The notes beneath the pieces were generated by a model that was not told where the DNA came from, did not search any database, and was given only the letters and a program-made list of their open reading frames with translations. Made by a program: the position numbers and the translations under genes. Of a stretch of DNA of 50,169 nucleotides, positions 16,261 to 25,226 are shown one piece after another; position 1 is the stretch's first letter; each line of letters opens with the position of its first letter. The DNA comes from Shuttleworthia sp045545575 (GTDB lineage Bacteria; Bacillota; Clostridia; Lachnospirales; Lachnospiraceae). The stretch covers positions 1 to 50,169 of the forward strand of contig JAZQBE010000055.1 in NCBI GenBank assembly GCA_045545575.1, written 5' to 3'.

Positions 16261-17670
16261 ATGGCAAAAGACCGCATCGTTTTAGGATTCGCACCGACCC
16301 GCAGAAGCATCTTCTCCGCGCCGGCCGCGGTGGAGTTCGCAAACCTCACCCGCAAAAAGCTGACCGAGATGGGCATCGAGTACGTCGACATCGACGACAT
16401 TTCCGCAGACGGACTTCTTCATCATGAGGAAGACGAACTGAAGATCGCGGAGAAATTCAAAGCCGCCGGTGTGGACGGCCTGTTCTTCCCGCACACGAAC
16501 TTCGGCACCGAATACGAAGTCGCACGTCTGGCAAAGCGCATGAATCTGCCGGTGCTCCTGTGGGGCCCGCGGGACGAGTGCCCGGATGAAAACGGCATCC
16601 GCCTTCGCGACAGCCAGTGCGGCCTGTTTGCCACCGGCAAGGTGCTGCGCCGCTTTGGTGTGCCGTTCACCTATCTGACCAACTGCAATTTAGACGATCC
16701 GGAATTCGAAGCCGGCGTGCGCCGATTCATCGCAGTGTGCAACGTGGTCAAAGCGTTCCGCGGCATCCGCATCCTCCAGATGGGCCCGCGCCCCTTCGAC
16801 TTCTGGTCCACGATGTGCAACGAAGGCGAGCTCCTGGAGAAATTCAACATCCAGCTGGCCCCCGTTCCGCTTTCCGAGGTGACGGAAGAACTGAAGGCCG
16901 CGAAGGCCGAAGGCACCGAAGTGGCGAAGGTGGTTGCCTACTGCCGCGAGAACTTTGAAATCAAGGTCAGCGACGAGCAGCTCGAAACCGTCGCGGCATT
17001 AAAGGTGGCGATCCGCCGTCTGGCTGACAAGTACGGCTGCACGGCCGGCGCGATCCAGTGCTGGAACGCCCTGCAGACCGAGATCGGCATCATGCCCTGC
17101 GCGGCGAACTCCCTTTTGAACGAGGAAGGCTTCCCGGTGGTCTGCGAGACCGATATCCACGGCGCCGTGACCGCGCTGATGGCCGAAGCTGCCGGTATGG
17201 GCGAGACCCGCACCTTCTTCGCAGACTGGACGGTCCGTCATCCGTTCAACGACAACGGCGAGCTGCTGCAGCACTGCGGTCCGTGGCCGCTGTCCTGCCT
17301 GGCAAAGAAACCGTCCATCGCCTACCCGCTGGCCTTTGATCATCCGGGCGCGGTGGAAGCGGAAGCGAAGCACGGCGACATGACCCTGTGCCGCTTCGAC
17401 GGCGACGGCGGCGAATACAGCCTGCTCTTAGGCCACGCGAAGGGCGTGGAAGGCCCCTTCACGAAGGGCACCTACGTCTGGGTGGAAGTGGAGAACTGGA
17501 AGCGCCTGGAAGCGAAGATCGTGGAAGGTCCCTACATCCATCACTGCGTCGGCATCCATCAGGACGTCGTTCCGGTGCTGTACGAGGCCTGCAAGTACAT
17601 CGGCGTCAAGCCGGACCTGTACGACGACATCGAGCAGGAAGTGATCGACACGATCCACGGCGCCGTCTGA
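16261..17670 (+). CDS. L-fucose-isomerase-like sugar isomerase (candidate D-apiose isomerase)
   Basis: A 469-residue member of the L-fucose/L-arabinose isomerase superfamily, metal-dependent enzymes that interconvert aldoses and ketoses. Family features are the N-terminal domain (GFAPTRRSIFSAP), the middle segment ILQMGPRPFDFWS, and the active-site region with VVCETDIHGAVTALM (Glu296, Asp298 as probable metal ligands) and ADWTVRHPF followed by HCGPWPLSC. AGGGGGAA lies six to eleven bases before ATG 16261. It is the first gene of an operon with a split transketolase and an FGGY kinase. This combination matches the non-oxidative D-apiose route, in which D-apiose is isomerised to apulose. The substrate is inferred from context; fucose or another pentose cannot be excluded. 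Confidence 0.8.
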   Translation: MAKDRIVLGFAPTRRSIFSAPAAVEFANLTRKKLTEMGIEYVDIDDISADGLLHHEEDELKIAEKFKAAGVDGLFFPHTNFGTEYEVARLAKRMNLPVLLWGPRDECPDENGIRLRDSQCGLFATGKVLRRFGVPFTYLTNCNLDDPEFEAGVRRFIAVCNVVKAFRGIRILQMGPRPFDFWSTMCNEGELLEKFNIQLAPVPLSEVTEELKAAKAEGTEVAKVVAYCRENFEIKVSDEQLETVAALKVAIRRLADKYGCTAGAIQCWNALQTEIGIMPCAANSLLNEEGFPVVCETDIHGAVTALMAEAAGMGETRTFFADWTVRHPFNDNGELLQHCGPWPLSCLAKKPSIAYPLAFDHPGAVEAEAKHGDMTLCRFDGDGGEYSLLLGHAKGVEGPFTKGTYVWVEVENWKRLEAKIVEGPYIHHCVGIHQDVVPVLYEACKYIGVKPDLYDDIEQEVIDTIHGAV

Positions 17671-17731
17671 AAACTCCGGACGTCCGAAGTGCGAAAACCA
17701 GAATGATATTCGAAATAAGAAGGTGAGAATC

Positions 17732-18559
17732 ATGAACGAGTTAAGAAGACTTTCCCTGTCCCGCAAGAAGGACGTCATCGAGATGATGTGGCGCTCGGCA
17801 GCCGGCCACGTGGGCGGCGACATGAGCGTGATGGAGATCCTGACCGTGCTCTACGACCGGATCATGAACGTATCCGCGGACCGGAAAAACGACCCGGAGC
17901 GCGACCGCTTCATCTTAAGCAAGGGCCACTGCGCAGACGCGCTCTACGTCGTGCTCGGCGACAAGGGCTATTTTGACAAGCAGGAGCTGATCGAGACCTT
18001 CTCGCAGTACGGTTCCCGCTACATCGGCCATCCGAATACGGACGTGCCGGGCATTGAAGTCAACGGCGGCTCCTTAGGCCACGGCCTTTCCGTGGGCGTC
18101 GGCATGGCTTTGGCCGGCAAGGCGGATGAAAAGGATTACCGCGTCTACGTTGTCTGCGGCGACGGCGAAATGGCCGAGGGTTCCAATTATGAAGCCATGA
18201 TGGCAGCCGGCCATTACAAGCTGGACAACCTCTGCGCGACGGTCGACTTAAACGGCCTGCAGATTTCCGGCCACACGAAGGACGTGATGAACTCCGCCGA
18301 CATGCGCGAGAAATTCGAAAGCTTCGGCTGGAACGTGATCGAGGTTTCCGACGGAAACGACGTGGAAGCCCTGACCTTTGCCTACGAAGAGGCCAAACGC
18401 TTCAAGGGCAAACCCACCGCAGTGATCGCCCATACCATAAAGGGCAAGGACGTTTCCTACATGGAGGACGTTGCCGGATGGCATCACGGCGTGATGAATG
18501 AGGAACAGTATCACCAGGCACTGGCAGAGCTGGATGCCGCGCTTGCGGAGGAGGAATAA
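17732..18559 (+). CDS. Transketolase N-terminal (ThDP-binding) subunit, candidate apulose-4-phosphate transketolase subunit A
   Basis: A 275-residue protein equal to the first third of a normal transketolase. It holds the ThDP pyrophosphate and magnesium site: LSKGHCADALY, GGSLGHGLSVGVGMA and the GDGEMAEGSNYEA motif ending in DLN about 28 residues after GDG. The remaining domains are on the next gene, three bases downstream, so the two must form a complex. Such split transketolases serve in several sugar pathways; with an isomerase and an FGGY kinase they match apulose-4-phosphate transketolase (AptA/AptB type), which gives xylulose 5-phosphate and dihydroxyacetone phosphate. A GTG three codons upstream is possible, but ATG 17732 has AAGGTGAG before it. 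Confidence 0.85.
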   Translation: MNELRRLSLSRKKDVIEMMWRSAAGHVGGDMSVMEILTVLYDRIMNVSADRKNDPERDRFILSKGHCADALYVVLGDKGYFDKQELIETFSQYGSRYIGHPNTDVPGIEVNGGSLGHGLSVGVGMALAGKADEKDYRVYVVCGDGEMAEGSNYEAMMAAGHYKLDNLCATVDLNGLQISGHTKDVMNSADMREKFESFGWNVIEVSDGNDVEALTFAYEEAKRFKGKPTAVIAHTIKGKDVSYMEDVAGWHHGVMNEEQYHQALAELDAALAEEE

Positions 18560-18562
18560 ATC

Positions 18563-19507
18563 ATGGGAAAGTCAAATCGACAGGTGATCTGTGAAGTCTT
18601 GATGGAAAAGGCAAAGGACGACCGCGACATCACGGTGCTCTGCTCGGATTCCCGCGGATCCGCCTCGCTCGCGCCCTTTGCGAAGGAATACCCGAAGCAG
18701 TTCGTGGAGATGGGCATCGCGGAGCAGAACCTTGTGTCCGTCGCCGCCGGCATGGCGGCCTGCGGGAAGAAAGCCTACGCCGCGTCGCCGGCCTGCTTCC
18801 TTTCCACCCGCAGCTATGAGCAGGCGAAGGTGGACGTGGCCTATACCGGATCGAACGTGAAGCTGATCGGCATCAGCGGCGGCGTCAGCTACGGCGCCTT
18901 AGGCATGACGCATCACAGCTGCCAGGACATCGCGGCGATGGCCGCCCTGCCGGACATGCGTGTCTACCTGCCCAGCGACCAGTATGAAACCCGGGCGCTG
19001 ATGGAAGCACTGGTGGAAGATGAAAAGCCGGCATACGTGCGCGTCAGCCGTTCCGCGACGCCGGACGTATACGATGAAACCTTCGGCACGGAAAACGGAA
19101 CGGCGTTCACATTTGACGAAGCCGTCCGTGTATCCCACGGCACCGACGTTCTGCTCGTCGCCTGCGGCGATATGGTACCGAACGCCGCGGCCGCCGCGAA
19201 GCTGCTGGCCGAAGACGGCATTTCCGCCGGCGTGCTGGACATGTACTGCTTAAAGCCCTTTGACGCAAAGGGCCTGCTCGAAGAAGCCGCCGACGTCAGG
19301 CTGGTTGTCTCCATCGAAGAGCATGCGCCCCACGGCGGCCTCGGCAGCCTCTGCGCGCAGACACTGTGCGAAAACATGCCGAAGAAGATGCTGCAGATCG
19401 CGCTGCCGGACGGACACATCGTCGCCGGCGAGAATACCGAGATCTTTGCACACTATGGCATGGACGCCGCCGGCATCGCCCGCCGCGTAAAGGAAGCGCT
19501 GGCCTAA
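18563..19507 (+). CDS. Transketolase C-terminal (pyrimidine-binding) subunit, candidate apulose-4-phosphate transketolase subunit B
   Basis: A 314-residue protein with the transketolase pyrimidine-binding domain (about 1-165) and C-terminal domain (about 185-314). The catalytic glutamate that activates ThDP lies in the segment FVEMGIAEQNLVSVAAG. Further motifs are SGGVSYGALGMTHHSCQDI and, in the C-terminal domain, VVSIEEHAPHGGLGS. Its start is three bases after the stop of the N-terminal subunit and behind GGAGGA, so the two are translationally linked. Function as the partner subunit is near certain; the sugar phosphate substrate is inferred from the operon. Confidence 0.87.
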   Translation: MGKSNRQVICEVLMEKAKDDRDITVLCSDSRGSASLAPFAKEYPKQFVEMGIAEQNLVSVAAGMAACGKKAYAASPACFLSTRSYEQAKVDVAYTGSNVKLIGISGGVSYGALGMTHHSCQDIAAMAALPDMRVYLPSDQYETRALMEALVEDEKPAYVRVSRSATPDVYDETFGTENGTAFTFDEAVRVSHGTDVLLVACGDMVPNAAAAAKLLAEDGISAGVLDMYCLKPFDAKGLLEEAADVRLVVSIEEHAPHGGLGSLCAQTLCENMPKKMLQIALPDGHIVAGENTEIFAHYGMDAAGIARRVKEALA

Positions 19508-19555
19508 GCGTAAAACCGGAACGTGAATCCGACATATAAAGGGGAGGTCAAACCA

Positions 19556-21004
19556 ATGGAATACGTCCTTGGCATTGATCAGAGCACACAGGGAACCAAA
19601 CTGGTCCTGTTTGACGAAACCGGCGCGATCGCGGACCGCGTCGACCGGGCCCACGACCAGATCGTCAACGATCTCGGCTGGGTGTCCCATGACATGGCGC
19701 AGGTCTGGAACAACATTCTCGACGCGCTGCGGGAACTGGTTCAGAAATATGATTTAAACGGCGAAAACCGCATCGCGGCCGTCGGCATTTCCAATCAGCG
19801 GGAAACGACGGTCGCCTGGGGCGCCGACGGCGAGCCGGCAGCGCCCGCGATCGTCTGGCAGTGCGGCCGCGCGGCGGACATCGCGAAGGAACTCGAGCTG
19901 ATGGCCAAAGAGATTCTCGGCCGGACCGGGCTGGAGCTGTCGCCCTTTTACCCGGCGGCGAAGATGGCCTGGCTGCTGCGGGATTTCAAGGCGAAGGGAA
20001 TGGATCCCGCCGCGATGAACCTGCATCTGGGAACCGTAGACAGCTACCTGATTTACCGCATGACAAAAGGGGCCTGCTTCGGAACGGACGCCAGCAACGC
20101 GTCCCGCACTCAGCTGATGAATCTTTCCGCGCTGGACTGGGATCCCGGCATCTGTGAGGCCTTCGGTATCGACCGGGCGATGCTGCCGGCGATTCTCGAC
20201 TCCGATTCGGATTTCGGCCAAACGGATTTCGATGGCGTCCTGAAGACGCCGGCCGAGGTCTTCGCCGCGCTCGGTGACAGCCACGCTGCCCTGTTCGGCC
20301 ACGGGTGCCACCGGCCCGGCATGACGAAGACGACCTACGGCACGGGATCCTCGATCATGTGCAACAGCGGCGAAGAGATCCGCCGCATCGACGGCCTGTC
20401 TGCCTGCGTCGCCTACCGGGTGAACGGGAAGACGGCCTATTGTGTGGAAGGCAACATCAACTACACGGGCGCCGTGATCAGCTGGCTGAAAAATGACGTG
20501 CACCTGATCGACAGCGTCTCGGAGCTCGAGCCGCTGGTGCGCAGCGCGAATCCGGAGGATGAAGCCGTCCTCGTGCCGGCCTTTACCGGCCTGTCCGCCC
20601 CCTGGTGGGCGCCCGATGCGCGCGCGTCGCTTTCGAACATGTCCCGGACGACCGGCCGTGCGGAGATCGCGAAGGCCGCGACCGAAAGCATCGCGATGCA
20701 GATTACGGACATTTTAGAGCGCATCGCGCCGAGCGAGCTGCGCGTCGATGGCGGCCCGACAAGAAACGCCTGGCTGATGCAGTTCCAGGCCGACATGGCC
20801 GGTATCCGGATCTGCGTCCCGCCGCACGAAGAGCTGTCCGCGATGGGCGCGGCCTGGCTGGCCGGCATCCGTGCCGGAATCTATGACGAGGGCAGTCTGT
20901 TCGGCGGACAGAACTATCAGGTGTACGAGCCCCGGATGGACGCGGCGCTTCGCGAAAGAAAACGCGGCATCTGGAAGAACGCGGTGCAGGCGGTCCTCCG
21001 GTAA
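19556..21004 (+). CDS. FGGY-family carbohydrate kinase (candidate apulose kinase)
   Basis: A 482-residue sugar or polyol kinase close to glycerol kinase in sequence. The N-terminal ATP/sugar fold starts with YVLGIDQSTQGTKLVLFD, followed by GISNQRETTVAW and IVWQCGRA; the second domain has TTYGTGSSIM, the FGGY-like segment VPAFTGLSAPWW and the nucleotide-binding LRVDGGPTRNAWLMQ. The substrate-binding residues resemble those of glycerol kinase, but the position between a split transketolase and a glycosidase points to a ketose such as apulose as acceptor. The start ATG 19556 has GGGGAGG at the right distance; a GTG further upstream is less likely. Glycerol, xylulose or erythritol cannot be excluded from sequence alone. 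Confidence 0.85.
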   Translation: MEYVLGIDQSTQGTKLVLFDETGAIADRVDRAHDQIVNDLGWVSHDMAQVWNNILDALRELVQKYDLNGENRIAAVGISNQRETTVAWGADGEPAAPAIVWQCGRAADIAKELELMAKEILGRTGLELSPFYPAAKMAWLLRDFKAKGMDPAAMNLHLGTVDSYLIYRMTKGACFGTDASNASRTQLMNLSALDWDPGICEAFGIDRAMLPAILDSDSDFGQTDFDGVLKTPAEVFAALGDSHAALFGHGCHRPGMTKTTYGTGSSIMCNSGEEIRRIDGLSACVAYRVNGKTAYCVEGNINYTGAVISWLKNDVHLIDSVSELEPLVRSANPEDEAVLVPAFTGLSAPWWAPDARASLSNMSRTTGRAEIAKAATESIAMQITDILERIAPSELRVDGGPTRNAWLMQFQADMAGIRICVPPHEELSAMGAAWLAGIRAGIYDEGSLFGGQNYQVYEPRMDAALRERKRGIWKNAVQAVLR

Positions 21005-21069
21005 TAATTCAAAGAATTCGAATCAGATGATATAAAAACGATTATGAACCGATGGAAAGGAGTTCACCA

Positions 21070-22719
21070 ATGGCAAGACAGTATGAAACCGTTGAACTTT
21101 GCTGGAACGCGCCCGCGCCGGAGGGATCGCACGTCTACGTCGATCTGAAGGCGGAGATTGCCGGTCCGGACGGCACGAAAAACGTCAAAGGCTTCTATGC
21201 CGGAAACGGCACCTATAAGCTGCGGTTTCTCCCGGAGCAGCCGGGCATCTATACCTGGAAGGTGACAGGAGTGGTCACAGACGAGGGTACGCTCGAAGTC
21301 GAGCCCGCCGCGGAAGGACATCACGGTCCGGTCCGCGCAAAGGGGACGGCGCTGTACTATGCGGACGGCACGGATTTCCACGGCTTCGGCACGACGGTGT
21401 ACGCCCTGGCACATCAGTCGAAGGAGCTCGTGGACGAAACCATCGCCACGCTGGCGGCCAATCCCTTCAACAAGGTGCGGATGTGCGTGTTCCCGAAGCA
21501 CTATATTTACAACTTCAACGATCCCGACCATTACGCGTTCCGCCCGGACGCGCAGCGTCCCTACGTCCGCCCGGAAACGATGAAAGTGGCCGGACCGAGC
21601 TCGAAGCTGACACCGGAGACCGCGCCGAAGTGGGACGTGAATCATCCGGATTTCGAATTCTGGGATGCCTTTGAAGGCCGGATGAAGGAACTGCAGGATC
21701 TGGGCATCGAGGTGGATCTGATTCTGTTCCATCCCTATGACCGGTGGGGATTCTCCGTGATGCCCCTCGAGGACAACCTGACCTATCTGGACTACCTGCT
21801 CCGCCGTCTGTCCGCGTTTCCGAACGTCTGGTGGTCGCTGGCCAACGAGTATGACCTGTGCTTCGCGAAGAAGCTGGAAGACTGGTACGCGTTCGAGGAG
21901 AAGATCGCCGCGGACGACCCGGCGCATCACCTGACGGGCAACCACAACTGCTTCCCGATTTACGATGCGGGAAGAGCGCATATCACGCATGCGTCTGTCC
22001 AGGGCCGCACGCTGAACATGGTTCCGGAACTGAAGAAAAAATACGGCAAGCCCGTCTGCTTTGACGAGTGCTGCTATGAAGGCAATCTGGAACAGACCTG
22101 GGGCTGCATCTCCGGACCGGAAATGACCCGCCGCTTCTGGAAGGTGACGGCGACCGGCGGACACTGCACCCACGGCGAGACCTTCCTGCCCGGCGAGGAC
22201 GAAGTGGTCTGGTGGGCAAGAGGCGGAAAACTTGTGGGCGAAAGCCCGGCGCGCATCCGCTTCCTGCGCGAAATCACGGAGAGCCTTCCCGGCGCGATCG
22301 AGCCGCTCGGAATGGGTCTCGGCAATATGATCGAGGCCATGCGGGATTCCGAAAGCAAGGAACAGATGCTTTCGATGGCGCCGGACGGCATGCGGCCGTT
22401 CATTGAGAATATCATGAACATGGATGTCACGGAGCTGACCCGTCATTTGGATCAGGAATCCGACTATGCCGGCCATGTGGGAGAGGAAGCTTACCTGTTC
22501 TATCTGGACAACAACTGCTTCGGCTTCTTCGATGCGCCCCTGCCGGAGGATGGAACCTATACCGTCGAGGTGATCGATACCTGGAACATGACCCGCACCG
22601 TCGTGGCGACGGATGCGAAGGGCTCGAAGGGCGCCGGCGGATACATGGGTCAGAGCACCTATCGCGTATATCTGCCCGGAAAAGAGTGGATGGCCGTTCT
22701 CGCGACGAAGAACCATTGA
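21070..22719 (+). CDS. DUF5060 / DUF4038-like / DUF5605 glycoside hydrolase (candidate apiosidase)
   Basis: A 549-residue protein with an N-terminal beta-sandwich of the DUF5060 type (about 1-90, YVDLKAEIAGPDGTKNVKGF), a TIM barrel related to DUF4038 (about 95-420) and a C-terminal beta domain of the DUF5605 type (about 440-549). The barrel has two clan GH-A-like glutamates: Glu260 in WWSLANEYD (acid/base) and Glu333 in VCFDECCYEG (nucleophile). DUF4038 relatives include GH140 apiosidases, which fits the apiose-like genes in front of it. There is no signal peptide, so the substrate would be an imported oligosaccharide or glycoside. ATG 21070 stands behind AAAGGAG. It is the last gene of the operon and is followed by a terminator. 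Confidence 0.8.
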   Translation: MARQYETVELCWNAPAPEGSHVYVDLKAEIAGPDGTKNVKGFYAGNGTYKLRFLPEQPGIYTWKVTGVVTDEGTLEVEPAAEGHHGPVRAKGTALYYADGTDFHGFGTTVYALAHQSKELVDETIATLAANPFNKVRMCVFPKHYIYNFNDPDHYAFRPDAQRPYVRPETMKVAGPSSKLTPETAPKWDVNHPDFEFWDAFEGRMKELQDLGIEVDLILFHPYDRWGFSVMPLEDNLTYLDYLLRRLSAFPNVWWSLANEYDLCFAKKLEDWYAFEEKIAADDPAHHLTGNHNCFPIYDAGRAHITHASVQGRTLNMVPELKKKYGKPVCFDECCYEGNLEQTWGCISGPEMTRRFWKVTATGGHCTHGETFLPGEDEVVWWARGGKLVGESPARIRFLREITESLPGAIEPLGMGLGNMIEAMRDSESKEQMLSMAPDGMRPFIENIMNMDVTELTRHLDQESDYAGHVGEEAYLFYLDNNCFGFFDAPLPEDGTYTVEVIDTWNMTRTVVATDAKGSKGAGGYMGQSTYRVYLPGKEWMAVLATKNH

Positions 22720-22744
22720 AACTGAACAGATCATACCTCACCCG

Positions 22745-22780
22745 GGGCGGGCAGCTTTTGGCTGTCCGCCCTTTCCTTTA
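22745..22780 (+). terminator. Rho-independent terminator of the sugar operon
   Basis: GGGCGGGCAGC (22745-22755) pairs with GCTGTCCGCCC (22761-22771), 11 pairs with one G-T, loop TTTTG, then TTTCCTTTATTT. Confidence 0.85.
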
Positions 22781-22905
22781 TTTACGCAGAGTTTACCGGA
22801 GCCGGATATGCTTGAACCTTCGGATGCGTGCGGTTCAGACAGACGGCGCCGGAACAGTTGTCGTATTTAGAGAATGAAATCGACTTCGAATGTCGTGATT
22901 GTGCA

Positions 22906-22934
22906 TTGCGCCGGGAAAGGATCAATGCTACAAT
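22906..22934 (+). promoter_or_regulatory. Extended -10 promoter of the dehydrogenase-VOC fusion gene
   Basis: TGC-TACAAT (hexamer 22929-22934) with an extended -10 TG, and a weak -35 TTGCGC (22906-22911) at 17 bases. The start would be near 22941, giving a leader of about 55 bases. Confidence 0.55.
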
Positions 22935-22995
22935 TTTGGTCAGACAACTTGAAACTGCGTCATGACGGACGCGGAAGGGAAAGGAGACAGGCATT

Positions 22996-25128
22996 ATGGG
23001 AAGTGACAAAATGAAAGTCGGCGTCATCGGCGCGGGCGCCATCAGCGAGATTTATCTCAAAAACATGACGGGGGTGTTCGACAATCTGGTAGTCGTCGGC
23101 ATCTCCAGCAAGGGCGCCGAATCCGCGAAGAAGCGTGCGGAACAGTTCGGCATTCACGCCTACGCTTCGAACGAGGAGCTGCTGGCGGATCCCCAGATCG
23201 AACTGGTTGTGGTTTTAACGCCGGCCTGGACCCACTATGATCTGATCAAGCAGGCCCTTCTGGCCGGCAAGCATGTCTATACGGAGAAGACCATCACGGA
23301 CAGCCCCGAAAAGGCGGCAGAGCTGGTGGCGCTGGCCGATGAAAAAGGGCTGCTTCTGGGCAGCGCGCCGGACACCTTCCTCGGCAGTGCCCTTCAGGCC
23401 GGACGGAAGGCGATCGACGACGGCATCTTAGGAGAAATCCACTCCTTTGCGATGTCCGTCACGCGCAACAATGATATTCTGTTGAGCATCTTCTCGTTCC
23501 TGCGCCAGCCGGGCGGCGGCATTCTGTACGATTACGCGGTCTATTACATGACGGCGCTCGTCAGCCTGCTCGGACCGGTTGCGAAGGTTGGCGGCATCAT
23601 CGGCCACCCCTATCCACAGCACAGGAACATCTTCCCGATGAGCCCGGATTTCGGCAAGATGATGGATACGCCCAACGAAAGCCAGGTCAATGCCGTCATT
23701 CAGCTTGAAAACGGTGTAACCGGCACACTGCATATCGATTCGGATAGCTACGGGATGGACGAAGCCTATTTCGCCATCTACGGCACGAAGGGCATTCTGT
23801 ACATGACGGATCCGAACCAGTTCGGCGGCGAGGTCAGATTTCTGCCCAACGGCATGGATCCGCGTAACGCGCCCAAGCCGATGACCCTGTGGCAGTTTAC
23901 GCCCTACAGTGAGAATTCCCGCGGCATCGGCCCCTCCGATCTGGCTGCGGCTGCTTTCGAAGGCCGCAGCCCGCGCGCGTCCAAGGAAATGGCAGCCCAT
24001 GTGCTCGACGTGCTGACCGGCATCTTAAACCAGGGCGAAGAGGGCGGATTTACCGAGATCAGCTCCACCTGTGAGCGCCCGGCGCCGCTGCCCCAGAAGC
24101 CCGTGGGCGCGAAGAACCTGGCCCACACGTCGTTCAACATGAAGAACGCGGACGCGATGATTCACTTCTACCGCGACGTGCTCGGCTTAAAGGAGCATTT
24201 CACTTTGAAGTGGAAAGCGATCATTCCGCCGGAAGCACTTGAACTGGACCCCGACAACCTTCCGGAGAAGACCCCTGACTTCTTCCGTAAGATTCTGCAG
24301 ATGCCGAAGGAGATGCTCGAAGGCAACTGGCTGACCTACTTTAAACTGGCGGACGGGCAGTTCGTGGAGATGTTCTATCCCGTGCCGGGCCGGGAGCGTG
24401 TGATCGAAGACCGTTGGGCGAACTACGGCTACACCAAGATGAACTTCGAGGTCGATTCCATCGAGGCGATCCGCGAGGCCCTCGTCGAAGGCGGCGTCGA
24501 ACTGGCCGAGGACATCCATCCGACAATCGACGGCTCCCGCGAGATCAAAGTTTTCGATCCCGACGGAAACGAAGTACAGTTTACCGAGTATTCGAAGACC
24601 CCGCGCGTGAACCTGCCCGACGAACCCGGCCGGAACGTGCTTGCGAAGGTCAGCCACATCACACAGGTGGCGTTCCAGGTGAAGGAAGGCATGAACATGC
24701 TCAACTACTACACCACCGGCCTGGGCTTTAAGCATGTGGACCGCCTGACGATGGGCGATCTGGCGGCGGCCATGGAGCGCAATCCCAACGTGGATCAGCG
24801 GATGCTGATGGGCATGAAGATGATGGGCGACGCGCCGTGGATCGACTACATCGAAGTGGCGCCGCACCAGTTCATCGAGCTGTTCTACGTGAACGGGCAG
24901 CAGAAGGGCGAGGATAAAGATCTTTCCGATGCGATCGGCTACCAGCACATCTGCATCGAGGTGGAAGATATCCACGCGGCCTGGGACGCGGTGAAGGCCA
25001 ACGGCCTGACACCGGACACCGAGATCCGCCTTGGCGGCGACGGCGCCTACCAGTTCTGGCTGGTGGATCCCGACGGCAACCGCCTGGAGCTGATGCAGTA
25101 CACGAAGGAGTCGAAACAGGTGCAGTAA
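22996..25128 (+). CDS. Gfo/Idh/MocA oxidoreductase fused to two VOC (glyoxalase-like) domains
   Basis: A 710-residue three-part fusion. Residues 1-365 form a Gfo/Idh/MocA dehydrogenase: Rossmann motif VGVIGAGAIS, the YTEKTIT segment with the conserved lysine, and the C-terminal sheet domain with GGGILYDYAVYY. Residues about 373-535 and 549-710 are each a vicinal-oxygen-chelate domain: the first begins LAHTSFNMKNADAMIHFYRDVLGL, cut here to its key part, with ligand candidates His, Glu (FVEMFYP) and Glu (VQFTEY); the second has VSHITQVAFQV, IELFYV and LELMQY. It probably oxidises or epimerises a sugar derivative and a VOC pair then acts on the product, or binds it. The start has AAGGAGA. No frameshift is seen at the joints. 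Confidence 0.85.
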   Translation: MGSDKMKVGVIGAGAISEIYLKNMTGVFDNLVVVGISSKGAESAKKRAEQFGIHAYASNEELLADPQIELVVVLTPAWTHYDLIKQALLAGKHVYTEKTITDSPEKAAELVALADEKGLLLGSAPDTFLGSALQAGRKAIDDGILGEIHSFAMSVTRNNDILLSIFSFLRQPGGGILYDYAVYYMTALVSLLGPVAKVGGIIGHPYPQHRNIFPMSPDFGKMMDTPNESQVNAVIQLENGVTGTLHIDSDSYGMDEAYFAIYGTKGILYMTDPNQFGGEVRFLPNGMDPRNAPKPMTLWQFTPYSENSRGIGPSDLAAAAFEGRSPRASKEMAAHVLDVLTGILNQGEEGGFTEISSTCERPAPLPQKPVGAKNLAHTSFNMKNADAMIHFYRDVLGLKEHFTLKWKAIIPPEALELDPDNLPEKTPDFFRKILQMPKEMLEGNWLTYFKLADGQFVEMFYPVPGRERVIEDRWANYGYTKMNFEVDSIEAIREALVEGGVELAEDIHPTIDGSREIKVFDPDGNEVQFTEYSKTPRVNLPDEPGRNVLAKVSHITQVAFQVKEGMNMLNYYTTGLGFKHVDRLTMGDLAAAMERNPNVDQRMLMGMKMMGDAPWIDYIEVAPHQFIELFYVNGQQKGEDKDLSDAIGYQHICIEVEDIHAAWDAVKANGLTPDTEIRLGGDGAYQFWLVDPDGNRLELMQYTKESKQVQ

Positions 25129-25134
25129 AGGACG

Positions 25135-25174
25135 AAAGCGGATGGGCAGGAAAAAACTGTCCATCCGCTTTTTT
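25135..25174 (+). terminator. Rho-independent terminator after the fusion gene
   Basis: AAAGCGGATGGGCAG pairs with CTGTCCATCCGCTTT (one G-T) around a seven-base A-rich loop, then more Ts. Very clear. Confidence 0.92.
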
Positions 25175-25226
25175 GTGAAGTAACGAGCCATGCGCGGATC
25201 AGTGCGTTTGGCGACTGAGTCAAAAT

